Shown here one piece after another: positions 43,601 to 53,095 of a DNA stretch of 64,000 nucleotides. The translations under genes and the position numbers were made by a program. The notes below the pieces were generated by a model, which saw only the letters and a list, made by a program, of their open reading frames with translations, ran no database searches and had not been told where the DNA came from. How positions within the stretch are numbered: position 1 is the first letter of the stretch; each line of letters begins with the position of its first letter. Source of the DNA: Streptomyces asiaticus (GTDB taxonomy: Bacteria; Actinomycetota; Actinomycetes; Streptomycetales; Streptomycetaceae); contig NZ_JAGSHX010000006.1 in the NCBI RefSeq assembly GCF_018138715.1, positions 2,356,001 through 2,420,000 on the forward strand, given 5' to 3'.

Positions 43601-44838
43601 CGCGCGGCGCCCGCCCGTCGGTGCTGCTGCGGCGGTCGCTGGTCACCGTCGCGGCGGCGGGCGCGAGCTTTCTGCTGCTGAGCGCCCTCGGGTTCGCCTC
43701 CGGCCATCCGGACGACTCGCAGGGCGCGGTGGTGCGGCTGCTGTGGTGCCTCGTACCGCTGGCCGCGACCGTCCAGCTGGCCATCGCCGTGGGCCGCGCC
43801 GACCCCAGCACCGGCCCCGGCCCCGGTTTCGCGGCGGCCGGAGCCGGCCCGGCCCGGGCGGCGCTGCTCGCGGCGGTCTCGATGGCGGCCTCCTGCGCGC
43901 TCGGCGGGGTGCTGGCGCTGCTGGTCTTCCTGCATCTGCGCGGTGACCTCGGGGCATCCTGGCTGGACTGGGCCGGAAGCGGGGCAGCCGATCGGCTGCT
44001 CGGCGCCGGTCGTCCGCTGCCCCTGGCCGGTACGGTCACGCTGCTCGCCGTCGTCCCCGTGGTGGTGGGTGGGGCGTGTGCGGCCGGGCTGTGGCCCCGG
44101 CGGCCGAGGGCGGTCCACCAGCCGGTCCGCGGACCACGGGGCGCCCGCCGCCCGGCGGCCCCGGCCCGGCCCACCGTCGTGACGGGGCCGGTCGCGCCCC
44201 GGCCCCACCAGGCCACCTCCGGACTTCCCTGGGGCATCGCCCTGACCGCGGCCGGACTCGCCCTACAGGCGTACGCGAGCGGTAAAGCGCCCCCGCTCCC
44301 CGACGCCCTGCTCGCCGTGCCGGGCCGGCTCGGCGGCAGCCCACCCGGTGTGGTGGGCGGCTGGGCCCTGGCCGCGCTCGGGCTGGTGCTGGCCGGACCC
44401 GGCCTCACCCATCTGTGCGGCAGGCTGCTGGCCGTCGGGCGGCCTGGCGTGCTGCGGCTGCTGGCCGGGCGGATGCTCCAGCAGGAGGCCGGGCTGATCG
44501 GACGCCCGATCGGCGCGCTGTGCGCCCTGGCCGCCGCCGGATTCACCGTCCTCGAACTGTACGGAAGGGCCTCCGGGCCGTCCGGCACCCATGCCTTCGG
44601 CCCGCTCACGGGTCTGGGCGCGGCCCTGGTCACGCTGTGCGCCGCGGCCACGACCCTGACCGCGGTCGTGGAAGCGAGGAACGCGCGTGAGCGCACGACG
44701 GCCGCCCTCTTCCGCCTCGGCGCCCCGGCCCGGCTGCTCCGCGGGGCGGCCGCGCTGCGCGCGACGGCTCTGCTGGCGCTTCTGGTGCCGCTGGTGTGGG
44801 TGGTGGCGCATCTCACGGCGATGCCGTTCCACCGCTGA
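43582..44838 (+). CDS. ABC-type membrane protein, partner of the preceding ATPase
   Basis: A 418-residue integral membrane protein with about eight hydrophobic segments, arranged as two groups separated by a basic, Pro-rich cytoplasmic stretch (near 180-220). It resembles FtsX/MacB-like permeases in layout but I see no diagnostic motif. The GTG at 43582 is used because GGAAGG lies nine bases upstream and the frame overlaps the ATPase gene by 19 bases, which is usual for coupled ABC genes. Function unknown; the ATPase next door supports membership of one transporter. Confidence 0.75.
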   Translation: MLSLRLARGARPSVLLRRSLVTVAAAGASFLLLSALGFASGHPDDSQGAVVRLLWCLVPLAATVQLAIAVGRADPSTGPGPGFAAAGAGPARAALLAAVSMAASCALGGVLALLVFLHLRGDLGASWLDWAGSGAADRLLGAGRPLPLAGTVTLLAVVPVVVGGACAAGLWPRRPRAVHQPVRGPRGARRPAAPARPTVVTGPVAPRPHQATSGLPWGIALTAAGLALQAYASGKAPPLPDALLAVPGRLGGSPPGVVGGWALAALGLVLAGPGLTHLCGRLLAVGRPGVLRLLAGRMLQQEAGLIGRPIGALCALAAAGFTVLELYGRASGPSGTHAFGPLTGLGAALVTLCAAATTLTAVVEARNARERTTAALFRLGAPARLLRGAAALRATALLALLVPLVWVVAHLTAMPFHR

Positions 44839-44943
44839 AAATCCCGGGTGTCGGTGTTCATGCCTGGATTGTGCGGCCAGGCGGCCCGGTCACGATGGCC
44901 ACAATCCACAGCCCCCTACCTCCAGTGTGATTAGCATGTCGGC

Positions 44944-46041
44944 GTGCAGGAACCAGACCGGGAAATAGAGTCCATCGAGGAGTTCGACCAGGTCGTCGCC
45001 CGCGGCACCCTGGCCGGGTTCCGGGTCCAGTCCGTGGACCTGACAGGCCGTACGGCCGCGCTCCTCTCCACCGACACCAGCGAATCCGTCTTCCTCGGCT
45101 GCCCGATGGAGACCGAGGCGGCGGCGAAGGTCAGGGCCGGGGGCGCGCTGGTGTTCCCACCGGTGCCTGATCTGCCGTTCGATCCGTACCGCGGCACCCT
45201 CTACTCCCCCGCGGAGCTCTTCGAGGGCCTCACCGAACAGGGTTACGCGCGGACGCCGGACGCGCTCGCCTACGCCTGGTTCCAGCGGACCAAGACCGAC
45301 GGCGACATCTTCGCCTCGATGCTGCGCTCCATCCACGACGACGCGGTCTCCGACGCGCTCGACGAATTCCTCGTCGGGACGCGGGTGGTGGGCGTCATGG
45401 GCGGCCACGCGCTCGAGCGCGGCTCCGACGGATTCGCGGGCGCCGCACGGCTCGGCCGGGCCCTGGCACGGACCGGTCTCACGGTCGCTACGGGCGGCGG
45501 GCCGGGCGCGATGGAGGCCGCGAACCTCGGCGCCTACGCGGCCCCGCACGACGACGCGGTGCTGGACGAGGCGCTCGAACTGCTCGGCAAGACGCCCTCC
45601 TTCCGGCCGTCCATCGGGGCCTGGGCCGAGGCCGCCTTCGCGGTGCGCGAGCGCTGGCCGGACGGCGGGGCGTCGGTCGGCATCCCCACCTGGTTCTACG
45701 GGCATGAGCCGCCGAACGCGTTCGCCTCGCACATCGCCAAGTACTTCGCCAACGCCACCCGTGAGGACGGGTTGCTGGCGCGCTCGACCGCGGGCGTGGT
45801 CTTCCTGCCGGGCGCCGCCGGGACCGTCCAGGAGATCTTCGACAACGCGACGCCGAACTACTACGAGTCGCGCGGTGAGCCGACCCCGATGGTGCTGGTG
45901 GACCGCGACCACTGGACCCGGCGGCTGCCGACCTGGCCGCTGCTCGAAGCGCTCGCGGAGGGACGGTCCATGAAGGCCCGTATCGCCCTGGTGGACTCGG
46001 TGGACGAAGCGCCCGAGGCGCTGCTGTCGATGCTGGGCTGA
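44944..46041 (+). CDS. LOG-family Rossmann protein (lysine decarboxylase-like fold)
   Basis: A 365-residue protein. The LOG core starts near residue 145 with VVGVMGGH, then GGGPGAMEAANLGAY (about 183-197) and the diagnostic LPGAAGTVQEIFD, where one Gly of the PGGxGTxxE motif is Ala. LOG proteins release free cytokinin-like bases from nucleoside monophosphates or act on related nucleotides. This one is nearly twice the usual 190 residues; the N-terminal 140 residues form an extra domain without a recognised motif. GTG at 44944 is chosen as first codon of the conserved reading frame. It converges on the thiamine importer operon 50 bp away. Confidence 0.83.
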   Translation: MQEPDREIESIEEFDQVVARGTLAGFRVQSVDLTGRTAALLSTDTSESVFLGCPMETEAAAKVRAGGALVFPPVPDLPFDPYRGTLYSPAELFEGLTEQGYARTPDALAYAWFQRTKTDGDIFASMLRSIHDDAVSDALDEFLVGTRVVGVMGGHALERGSDGFAGAARLGRALARTGLTVATGGGPGAMEAANLGAYAAPHDDAVLDEALELLGKTPSFRPSIGAWAEAAFAVRERWPDGGASVGIPTWFYGHEPPNAFASHIAKYFANATREDGLLARSTAGVVFLPGAAGTVQEIFDNATPNYYESRGEPTPMVLVDRDHWTRRLPTWPLLEALAEGRSMKARIALVDSVDEAPEALLSMLG

Positions 46042-46091
46042 GCCGGCGTCGAGGAAGCGCCGAGTACCAGGGGAGGCGAGGGGCCCAGGCG

Positions 46092-47129
46092 TCAGGGCTC
46101 GGGGTCCAGGAGCACCACGTCGGCCGGGTCGATGACCGCCCCGACCCTGGCCCCCGCCTCCGGGGCGTCCCGCAGGGCGCAGGACGCCTCCAGACGCGGC
46201 GCGGCCCGGTCCGACAGCCGCAGGATGAGCGACACATGGTCGCCGCGGAAGGTGCGCGCCGCCACGGTGCACGCCAGCCCCTCCCCGGGGTCCGTCAGCC
46301 GCACACCGGCCGGGCGTACCAGCAGCCTGCCGGGGCCGGGCCGGGAGCCGGGCGGCACGGGCAGCTTGCCCCATACGGTGTCGGCGGCCTCACCGTGCAC
46401 GATCGCCTCGACCACATTGTCGAAGCCGAGGAAGCGGGCGACGAACTCGTTGGCGGGCCGCTGCCACACCTCCAGCGGGGTGCCGGTCTGGGCGATCCGG
46501 CCGTTCTCCATCACCACCACCCGGTCCGCGAGGGCGAACGCCTCCCCCTGGTCGTGGGTGACCGCGAGGACGGTGGTGCCCAGCCGTTCGAAGAGCTCGC
46601 GGAGCTCCACCACCAGCCGCTCCCGCAGTCCGCGGTCGAGCTGTCCCAGCGGCTCGTCCAGCATCAGCAGCTTGGGCCGCGGGGCCAGCGCGCGGGCGAG
46701 CGCCACCCGCTGCTGCTCACCGCCGGAGAGCGAGTCGACGGGGCGGCGCTGGGCGCCCGGCAGCCCCACCAGTTCCAGCAGTTCGGCGACCCGGCGGTCC
46801 GCCTCCGCGCGGCCCACCCCACGCATCCGCAGCCCGAAGGCGACGTTGCCGCCCACGTCCCGCTGCGGGAACAGCTGGTGGTCCTGGAACATCAGCCCCA
46901 CGCCGCGCCGGTGCGTGGGCACCCCGCTCTGGTCGCGTCCGGCGAGCGACACCCGGCCGGTGTCGGGGCGCTCCAGCCCGGCCACCACGCGCAGCATGGT
47001 GGACTTACCGCTTCCGCTCGGGCCCAGCACACAGACCGTCTCGTGCTCGGCGACCTCCAGGTCCACGGCGTCCAGCGCGTCGCGCCGGCCGAACCTTACG
47101 GTCACCTCGTCCAGTCGCAGCAGCGTCAT
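46092..47129 (-). CDS. thiQ: Thiamine ABC transporter ATP-binding protein
   Basis: Motor subunit of the thiamine importer, 345 residues. Walker A is GPSGSGKSTML, the signature LSGGEQQRVALARAL, Walker B LLMLDEPLGQLD. A C-terminal region of about 110 residues (LLVRPAGVRL) is a TOBE-like regulatory domain that the short E. coli ThiQ lacks. Its ATG at 47129 follows directly on the permease stop codon (TGAATG). The assignment to thiamine rests on the riboswitch at the head of the operon. Confidence 0.9.
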   Translation of the reverse strand: MTLLRLDEVTVRFGRRDALDAVDLEVAEHETVCVLGPSGSGKSTMLRVVAGLERPDTGRVSLAGRDQSGVPTHRRGVGLMFQDHQLFPQRDVGGNVAFGLRMRGVGRAEADRRVAELLELVGLPGAQRRPVDSLSGGEQQRVALARALAPRPKLLMLDEPLGQLDRGLRERLVVELRELFERLGTTVLAVTHDQGEAFALADRVVVMENGRIAQTGTPLEVWQRPANEFVARFLGFDNVVEAIVHGEAADTVWGKLPVPPGSRPGPGRLLVRPAGVRLTDPGEGLACTVAARTFRGDHVSLILRLSDRAAPRLEASCALRDAPEAGARVGAVIDPADVVLLDPEP

Positions 47130-48860
47130 TCAGAACTCTCCGGAACGGTCGGTGCGGATGCGCTCGAGCGCCAGCAGCGATCCGGCGCAGACCAGCATCA
47201 GGATCGTGCTCAGGGCCATCGCCTGCCCGTAGGTGAGCTGTCCGGCCCGGCCCAGGAAGCGGGCGATGGCCACCGGCAGGGTCGGATGGTCGGGACGCGC
47301 GATGAAGACCGTGGCCCCGAACTCGCCCAGGGACACGGCGAACGCGAAGCCCGCCGCGACCGCCACGGCCCGTCCGACCAGCGGCAGGTCCACCTCCCGC
47401 CAGACCTTCCACGGTGACGCCCCGAGCACGGCCGCCGCCTCCCGGAGCCGGTGGTCCACCGCGCGCAGCACCGGCAGCATGGTCCGTACGACGAAGGGGA
47501 CGCCCACCAGGGCCTGGGCGAGCGGCACCAGGACCCAGGAGGCGCGCAGATCCAGCGGGGGCTCGTCCAGGGCGATCAGGAAGCCGAATCCCACGGTGAC
47601 GGCCGAGGTGCCCAGCGGCAGCATCAGCAGCGCGTCGAAGCCCCGTACCAGCCTGCCCGCCTTACGGGTGAGCGCGGCGGCGGCGAGACCGCCCACGACG
47701 AGGGCGAAGACGGTGGCGACCGCCGCGTACCACAGGGAGTTCCCGACGGCCTCCATGGGCGCCACGAAGAAGGTGCCCCCGCTGTCGGCGGAGGACCGCA
47801 GCGCCTCGTAGTAGGTGAAGCCGTAGCCGTCCGGTCCGTTCAGCGAACGCTCCGCCAGCACCGCGAGCGGGGTCACGATCAGCAGCGCGACCACCGCCAG
47901 CACGCCCCACAGCAGCGCCCACTGGGCCGGGCCCGTCGGGCGGCGCGCGGTGCGGCCCGGGTCGACGAGCCGCAGGGCGCTCTCGCGGCGCCTTACGGTC
48001 CACGCGTGCAGAGCCAACACGGCCGCGACCGCGGCGAACTGGACGAGGGTCAGCACCGCGGCCGTGGGGAGGTCGAGCAGTTGCGCGGTCTCCCGGTAGA
48101 TCGCCACCTCAAGGGTGGCGTAGCGGGGGCCGCCCAGGATCTGGATCACGCCGAAGGAGGTGAAGGTGAACAGGAACACCATCAGCGCGGCGGCGGCCAC
48201 GGCGGGCGCCAGCGCGGGCAGCGTCACCCGGCGCCAGGCCGAGAGCCGACTCGCGCCGAGCACCCGCGCGGCCTCCTCCTGGCGCGGGTCGAGCTGAGCC
48301 CACAGCCCGCCCACGGTCCGGACGACGACCGCGTAGTTGAAGAAGACATGGGCCAGGAGGATCGCCCAAACGGAGGTGTCGAGCCGCACCCCCCACAGCT
48401 CGTCCAGCAGCCCGCCCCGGCCGAGCAGGGCCAGGAAGGCCGATCCGGCGACGACGGTCGGCAGGACGAACGGCACGGTCACCACGGCCCGCAGCAGCCC
48501 CTTGCCGGGGAAGTCGAAGCGGGCGAAGACATAGGCGCCGGGCAGCGCCACCGCGAGCGTGAGGGCGGTCGACGCGACCGCCTGCCAGCAGGTGAACCAC
48601 AGGACGTCCAGCGTCGCCGGATCGCTCACCACCTCGGAGATCCGGCCGAACCGCCACCGCCCGTCGACGCGCAGCCCCCGGGTGACGATGGCGGCCACGG
48701 GATAGGCGAAGAAGACCGCGAAGAAGGCGAGCGGCACCGCCATCAGAGCGAGCCGGAGGGCGGTCGCGCGACGGCCGCCGCGGTCCGCCCTGTCGGCCTT
48801 ACGGCGGCCGTCGGCCGCCTTACGGTTCTCGCGGGGCTCTACAGGACCAGCGAGGACCAT
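47130..48860 (-). CDS. thiP: Thiamine ABC transporter permease, double-length
   Basis: A 576-residue membrane protein with about 12 segments and two permease halves in one chain. Each half has its own EAA loop: EEAARVLGASRLSAWRRVTLP and REAAAVLGASPWKVWREVDLP. This doubled design is that of ThiP and of Fe3+ permeases (FbpB). The basic N-terminal tail (RKAADGRRKADRADRGGRRA) is cytoplasmic. The ATG at 48860 is used; a GTG at 48872 is an alternative, and either overlaps the binding-protein gene by some 20-35 bases, indicating coupling. Thiamine as substrate follows from the riboswitch. Confidence 0.9.
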   Translation of the reverse strand: MVLAGPVEPRENRKAADGRRKADRADRGGRRATALRLALMAVPLAFFAVFFAYPVAAIVTRGLRVDGRWRFGRISEVVSDPATLDVLWFTCWQAVASTALTLAVALPGAYVFARFDFPGKGLLRAVVTVPFVLPTVVAGSAFLALLGRGGLLDELWGVRLDTSVWAILLAHVFFNYAVVVRTVGGLWAQLDPRQEEAARVLGASRLSAWRRVTLPALAPAVAAAALMVFLFTFTSFGVIQILGGPRYATLEVAIYRETAQLLDLPTAAVLTLVQFAAVAAVLALHAWTVRRRESALRLVDPGRTARRPTGPAQWALLWGVLAVVALLIVTPLAVLAERSLNGPDGYGFTYYEALRSSADSGGTFFVAPMEAVGNSLWYAAVATVFALVVGGLAAAALTRKAGRLVRGFDALLMLPLGTSAVTVGFGFLIALDEPPLDLRASWVLVPLAQALVGVPFVVRTMLPVLRAVDHRLREAAAVLGASPWKVWREVDLPLVGRAVAVAAGFAFAVSLGEFGATVFIARPDHPTLPVAIARFLGRAGQLTYGQAMALSTILMLVCAGSLLALERIRTDRSGEF

Positions 48861-49912
48861 GTCTTGACCCACGACTCACGGTTCTTGGCGATCTTCTGCG
48901 GCGCCAGGGTGGCCGAGTCGGCGATCCTGACCCCGTATCGGGTGAACAGCTCCGGCAGCTCGGCGTCCTCGCGCGCCGGGTTGACGTACATGTTCAGCGG
49001 GACATCCTCCTGGAACCGCTTGCTCAGCAGGAAGTCCAGCAGCGCCTTGCCGCCCTTGGTGTTGCCCGCGCCGTTCAGCAGCCCGGCGAACTCCACCTGC
49101 CGGAAGCAGGTGCCCGTCGCCACCCCGGTGGGGGCCTTCGCGGGCTTGCTCTTGGCGTCGGCCACCTCGGCGGGCGGGCTGGAGGCGTAGGAGACGACGA
49201 GCGGCCGGTCGCCCTTGCCACCGCCGGCCGAGCCGGAGAACCGATCGTAATACGCCTGCTCCCAGCCGTCGACGACCTCGACGCCGTTGGTCCGCAGCTT
49301 CTTCCAGTAGCCCTTCCAGCCGTCGTCGCCGTACTTCGCGGCCGTGGCGAGGAGGAAGCCCAGACCGGGGGACGAGGTGGCCGCGTTCTCGGTGACCAGG
49401 AGGTTCTTGTAGGCGGGCCTGGTCAGATCGTCCAGCGTCCGGGGCGGCGTCAGCTTCTTGTCGGCGAAGTACTTCCGGTCGTAGTTGACGCAGATGTCGC
49501 CGAAGTCGACGGGGGTGACGCGATGCTCGGCCCGGTCGAGCCGAAGGGCCGCCGGGACCTTGTCGAGGCCCTTCGCCGTGTAGGGGGCGAACAGGTCGTT
49601 GTCGAGCGCGCGGGAGAGGAGCGTGTTGTCGACGCCGAAGAACACATCGCCCTGGGGGTGGCCCTTGGACAGGATCGCCTGGTTGACGGCGGCTCCGGCG
49701 TCGCCCCCGGCCTGCACGCGCACCTTGTAGCCGGTCTCCTTGGTGAACTCCTTGAGCACCGCCTTGGAGGCCGCGAACGAGTCATGCGTGACCAGGGTGA
49801 CCGTCTTGGAGTCCGAACCGCTCTTGGTGTCCTCGCCGCAGCCGGCGAGCGCACTCAGGGCCAGGGAGCCGAGGAGAGCGGCGGAGATGGCACGCCGAAG
49901 CTGGCTGTTCAT
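48839..49912 (-). CDS. thiB: Thiamine-binding lipoprotein of the ABC importer
   Basis: A 357-residue binding protein. The signal peptide ends in a lipobox LAGC (about residue 25), so the mature protein is lipid-anchored outside the membrane. The body matches the TbpA type: VTLVTHDSFAASKAVLKEFT, QAGGDAGAAVNQAIL, GVDNTLLSRAL, and WEQAYYDRFSG. The ATG at 49912 lies ten bases after the TPP riboswitch, whose last strand contains GGGAG, the probable ribosome-binding site. Binding of TPP should therefore hide that site and shut off import when thiamine is plentiful. Confidence 0.92.
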   Translation of the reverse strand: MNSQLRRAISAALLGSLALSALAGCGEDTKSGSDSKTVTLVTHDSFAASKAVLKEFTKETGYKVRVQAGGDAGAAVNQAILSKGHPQGDVFFGVDNTLLSRALDNDLFAPYTAKGLDKVPAALRLDRAEHRVTPVDFGDICVNYDRKYFADKKLTPPRTLDDLTRPAYKNLLVTENAATSSPGLGFLLATAAKYGDDGWKGYWKKLRTNGVEVVDGWEQAYYDRFSGSAGGGKGDRPLVVSYASSPPAEVADAKSKPAKAPTGVATGTCFRQVEFAGLLNGAGNTKGGKALLDFLLSKRFQEDVPLNMYVNPAREDAELPELFTRYGVRIADSATLAPQKIAKNRESWVKTWSSLVL

Positions 49913-49921
49913 GGTGATGCT

Positions 49922-50007
49922 GACTCCCTACGCCGGTATGACCCGGATCAGGTCCGAGGGTCTGCGGCCGTGCCGCACTCTCAGCGCTCTGAGCGCTCCC
50001 CTGTCGG
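49922..50007 (-). promoter_or_regulatory. TPP riboswitch (THI element)
   Basis: On the - strand the conserved thi-box is almost complete: GACAGGGGAGC at the 5' side, GCTGAGAG, then ACCTGATCCGGGTCATACC and GGCGTAGGGAGTC. The outer stem pairs GAC near 50005 with GTC at 49922. The distal GGGAG is also the best ribosome-binding site for the next gene, indicating translational control by thiamine pyrophosphate. Confidence 0.96.
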
Positions 50008-50085
50008 AATGTTCACTTGTACGGATGTTCGCTTCTATGACGATCGCATGATGCGACGATGCCCAGGCACCGTATCAGCCGGTGC

Positions 50086-51192
50086 TCAGCGCTCCGAAGC
50101 CGCCAGCTGCCCGCAGGCTCCGTCGATCTCCTGGCCCCGGGTGTCCCGCACGGTCACCGGCACCCCATGGGCCTCCAGGGCCGCCACGAACGCCTTCTCG
50201 TCCTCGGGCCGGGATGCCGTCCACTTGGAGCCGGGCGTCGGGTTGAGCGGGATGAGGTTCACATGCACCCGGTGGCTCTTGAGCAGCCGGCCGAGCAGAT
50301 CGGCGCGCCACGCCTGGTCGTTGATGTCCTTGATCAGCGCGTACTCGATGGAGATCCGGCGGCCGGACTTCTCCGCGTACTCCCACGCGGCGTCCAGGAC
50401 CTCGCGCACCTTCCAGCGGGTGTTGACCGGCACGAGGGTGTCGCGCAGCTCGTCGTCGGGCGCGTGCAGCGACACCGCGAGCCGGCACTTGAAGCCCTCG
50501 TCGGCGAACCGCAGCATCGCCGGGACGAGGCCGACGGTGGAGACGGTGATACCGCGCTGCGACAGGCCGATGCCGTCGGGCTCGGGGTCGGTGAGCCGAC
50601 GGATGGCCCCGACGACGCGGTTGTAGTTGGCCAGCGGCTCGCCCATGCCCATGAAGACGATGTTGGACAGCCGGGCCGGACCACCGGGGATCTCCCCGTC
50701 CCGCAGGGCCCGCATCCCGTCGACGATCTGGTGCACGATCTCGGCGGTGGACAGATTGCGGTCCAGCCCCGCCTGCCCGGTGGCGCAGAACGGGCAGTTC
50801 ATCCCGCAGCCCGCCTGTGAGCTGATGCACATGGTGACCCGGTCCGGGTAGCGCATCAGAACGGACTCCACGAGCGTGCCGTCGAACAGCCGCCACAGCG
50901 TCTTGCGCGTGGTGTCGTCGTCACAGCTGATGTGCCGCACCACGCTCATCAGATCCGGCAGCAGCCCGGCGGCCAGCTTCTCGCGCGCTGCGGCGGGGAT
51001 GTCGGTCCACTGAGCGGGGTCGTCGGCATAGCGCGCGAAGTAGTGACGCGACACCTGACCTGCCCGGAAGGGCTTCTCCCCGAGGGCGGCGACGGCCTCC
51101 CGGCGCTCGGTGGGCGTGAGGTCGGCAAGATGCCGCGGGGGCTTCTTGGCCCCACGCGGCGCGACGAAGGTGAGTTCTCCGGGCTTAGGCAT
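50086..51192 (-). CDS. rlmN: 23S rRNA/tRNA adenine-C2 methyltransferase
   Basis: Radical-SAM enzyme that methylates A2503 of 23S rRNA and A37 of some tRNAs; 368 residues. The iron-sulfur cluster motif is CGMNCPFC (Cys129, 133, 136). [13 protein letters not shown] binds SAM, and the C-terminal Cys in GACGQLA is the residue that carries the transient methyl group. Both catalytic elements are intact. The ATG at 51192 is the natural start. It is the first gene downstream of cdsA and separated from it by a strong hairpin, so it probably has its own promoter in the 72-bp gap or in cdsA. Confidence 0.96.
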   Translation of the reverse strand: MPKPGELTFVAPRGAKKPPRHLADLTPTERREAVAALGEKPFRAGQVSRHYFARYADDPAQWTDIPAAAREKLAAGLLPDLMSVVRHISCDDDTTRKTLWRLFDGTLVESVLMRYPDRVTMCISSQAGCGMNCPFCATGQAGLDRNLSTAEIVHQIVDGMRALRDGEIPGGPARLSNIVFMGMGEPLANYNRVVGAIRRLTDPEPDGIGLSQRGITVSTVGLVPAMLRFADEGFKCRLAVSLHAPDDELRDTLVPVNTRWKVREVLDAAWEYAEKSGRRISIEYALIKDINDQAWRADLLGRLLKSHRVHVNLIPLNPTPGSKWTASRPEDEKAFVAALEAHGVPVTVRDTRGQEIDGACGQLAASER

Positions 51193-51220
51193 GGTTCACC
51201 CAGTGTCGCAGACGTACGAA

Positions 51221-51250
51221 GGGCCCCGCGCCGGGAGTGGCGCGGGGCCC
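51221..51250. terminator. Terminator hairpin after cdsA
   Basis: Perfect 12-bp stem GGGCCCCGCGCC with GGCGCGGGGCCC around a six-base loop, 15 bp beyond the cdsA stop codon. Confidence 0.85.
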
Positions 51251-51264
51251 GTGGGCGGGCGTGG

Positions 51265-52434
51265 TCAGCCGCCGCCCACGAAGATCACCAGCAGCAGCCA
51301 CACCACCGGGGCGGTGGGCAGCAGCGAGTCGAGCCGGTCCATGATCCCGCCATGGCCGGGCAGCAGCTTGCCCATGTCCTTGATGCCGAGGTCGCGCTTG
51401 ATCATGGACTCGCCGAGGTCGCCGAGGGTCGCGCTGACCGCGGCGGCGAGGCCGAGCAGCAGGCCCTGCCACCAGACGCCGTCGTCGATGAGGTACTGCA
51501 TGCACAGGGCGCCCGCGACCATCGCGAAGGTCACCGCGCCCAGCAGTCCCTCGCGGGTCTTGCCGGGGCTGATGCGCGGAGCCAGCGGATGCTTGCCGAA
51601 GCGCCAGCCCACCGCGTACGCACCGGTATCGCTGACCACGGTCAGCAGCAGGAAGGTCAGGACCCGCCACGGACCGTCGTCGGTGTCGAGCATCAGCGCC
51701 ACGAAAGTGGCCAGAAACGGCACGTAAAAGGCGGCGAAGACGCCCGCCGTGACATCCCTGAGGTAGTTGTCGGGCGGCTCGGTCATCCGCCAGACCAGCA
51801 CCGCGAGCGCCGTAAGGGCGACCGCCACCACCGCGCCCTGGGCACCGCGCACATAGCCGGCGACGACCATGGCGACCCCGCCGACGGCGAGCGGCACCAG
51901 GGGGACCCGGATGTCCTTGCGCTCGGTCAGCCGCGAGGTCAGCTCCCAGAGCCCGACCACCACCGCGACCGCCACCACGCCGACGAACACAGGCTTGTAG
52001 ATGAAGAGCGAGGCCAGGATGATCACACCGAGGCCGATGCCCACCCCTATCGCGGCCCGCAGATTCCGGCCCGCGCTCTTCTTGCCCTGCCCGGCGCCGC
52101 CCGCGCCGTCGGCAGGGGCCGGGTCGGGCGCGGGGTCGGGGGGCGTCGGCCGGCGCCCGGCGGGCTGCCGGGGGCCGGGCTGCGGCTCCCGCTCGTCGCG
52201 GAAGAGGGGGCCGCTCTGCCGAGCGGCCCCCCGGTCACGGTCGGCGGCCTCGCCGGAGTCGCCGCCTGCGTGGGGCACGGTGGGCATGGGGCGAGTTTGC
52301 GCCGCCTCACCCACCTCATGCGCGGGACCCGCCGAAGAAGTGGGCACCTCCCAGCCATAGCCGGGGGAGGTGCCCTGACCGCCCGGTCCCCGGAGTCCGG
52401 CGCTTGGTGGGGCCCCCCAGGAAGAGTCGTTCAT
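51265..52434 (-). CDS. cdsA: Phosphatidate cytidylyltransferase
   Basis: Makes CDP-diacylglycerol from phosphatidate and CTP, the branch point of phospholipid synthesis, in the membrane. 389 residues; the first 120 are a Pro/Gly-rich soluble extension common in actinomycetes. About eight membrane segments follow, and the family signature SATLGDLGESMIKRD with GHGGIMDRLDS is at the C-terminus. ATG at 52434 shares one base with the frr stop (TGATG), so the two are translationally coupled. Confidence 0.95.
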   Translation of the reverse strand: MNDSSWGAPPSAGLRGPGGQGTSPGYGWEVPTSSAGPAHEVGEAAQTRPMPTVPHAGGDSGEAADRDRGAARQSGPLFRDEREPQPGPRQPAGRRPTPPDPAPDPAPADGAGGAGQGKKSAGRNLRAAIGVGIGLGVIILASLFIYKPVFVGVVAVAVVVGLWELTSRLTERKDIRVPLVPLAVGGVAMVVAGYVRGAQGAVVAVALTALAVLVWRMTEPPDNYLRDVTAGVFAAFYVPFLATFVALMLDTDDGPWRVLTFLLLTVVSDTGAYAVGWRFGKHPLAPRISPGKTREGLLGAVTFAMVAGALCMQYLIDDGVWWQGLLLGLAAAVSATLGDLGESMIKRDLGIKDMGKLLPGHGGIMDRLDSLLPTAPVVWLLLVIFVGGG

Positions 52435-52991
52435 CAGACCTCGAGCAGCTCGGCTTCCTTGTGCTTGAGCAGCTCATCCACCTGCGCGACATACTTCGCC
52501 GTGGTGTCGTCGAGCTCCTTCTCCGCGCGGCGCCCCTCGTCCTCGCCGACCTCGCCGTCCTTGATCAGCTTGTCGATGGACTCCTTGGCCTTGCGGCGGA
52601 CGCTGCGGATCGAGATCTTCGCGTCCTCGCCCTTGCCCTTGGCGACCTTGATGAACTCCTTGCGGCGCTGCTCGGTGAGCTCGGGGAACACCACACGGAT
52701 GATGTTGCCGTCATTGCTCGGGTTGACGCCCAGATCGGAGTCCCGGATCGCCTGCTCGATATTGCGGAGCGCGGTCTTGTCGAACGGCGTGACCACGGCC
52801 ATCCGCGGCTCCGGCACCGAGAACGACGCCAGCTGATTGATCGGCGTCAGCGCACCGTAGTAGTCCGCCACGATCTTGTTGAACATCGCCGGGTGCGCAC
52901 GCCCGGTGCGGATCGCGGCGAAGTCCTCCTTGGCGACCACAACGGCCTTCTCCATCTTCTCCTCGGCCTCGAGGAGGATCTCTTCGATCAC
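52434..52991 (-). CDS. frr: Ribosome recycling factor
   Basis: Splits post-termination ribosomes together with EF-G; 185 residues, the standard size. Characteristic stretches are [26 protein letters not shown], and [14 protein letters not shown], followed by [21 protein letters not shown]. Two adjacent GTG codons (52994 and 52991) are available; 52991 is chosen because GGAG is then eight bases away and the protein begins MIEEIL as in relatives. It is coupled to cdsA by a one-base overlap. Confidence 0.97.
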   Translation of the reverse strand: MIEEILLEAEEKMEKAVVVAKEDFAAIRTGRAHPAMFNKIVADYYGALTPINQLASFSVPEPRMAVVTPFDKTALRNIEQAIRDSDLGVNPSNDGNIIRVVFPELTEQRRKEFIKVAKGKGEDAKISIRSVRRKAKESIDKLIKDGEVGEDEGRRAEKELDDTTAKYVAQVDELLKHKEAELLEV

Positions 52992-53095
52992 CACTTGCTC
53001 CTGGTGTTATCAGTAAGCAGAGCCTCGCCCCTGCGTGCGTCTTCTCCTGCACGGTGTCCGACCGGCAGGCCGTTGTCCATCCCCCGTTCGAGCCG

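Noticed and set aside
46092..49912. Iron(III) ABC importer (Fbp type)
   Set aside because: The double permease and binding protein would fit either, but the TPP riboswitch at the operon head and the TbpA-like motifs favour thiamine.
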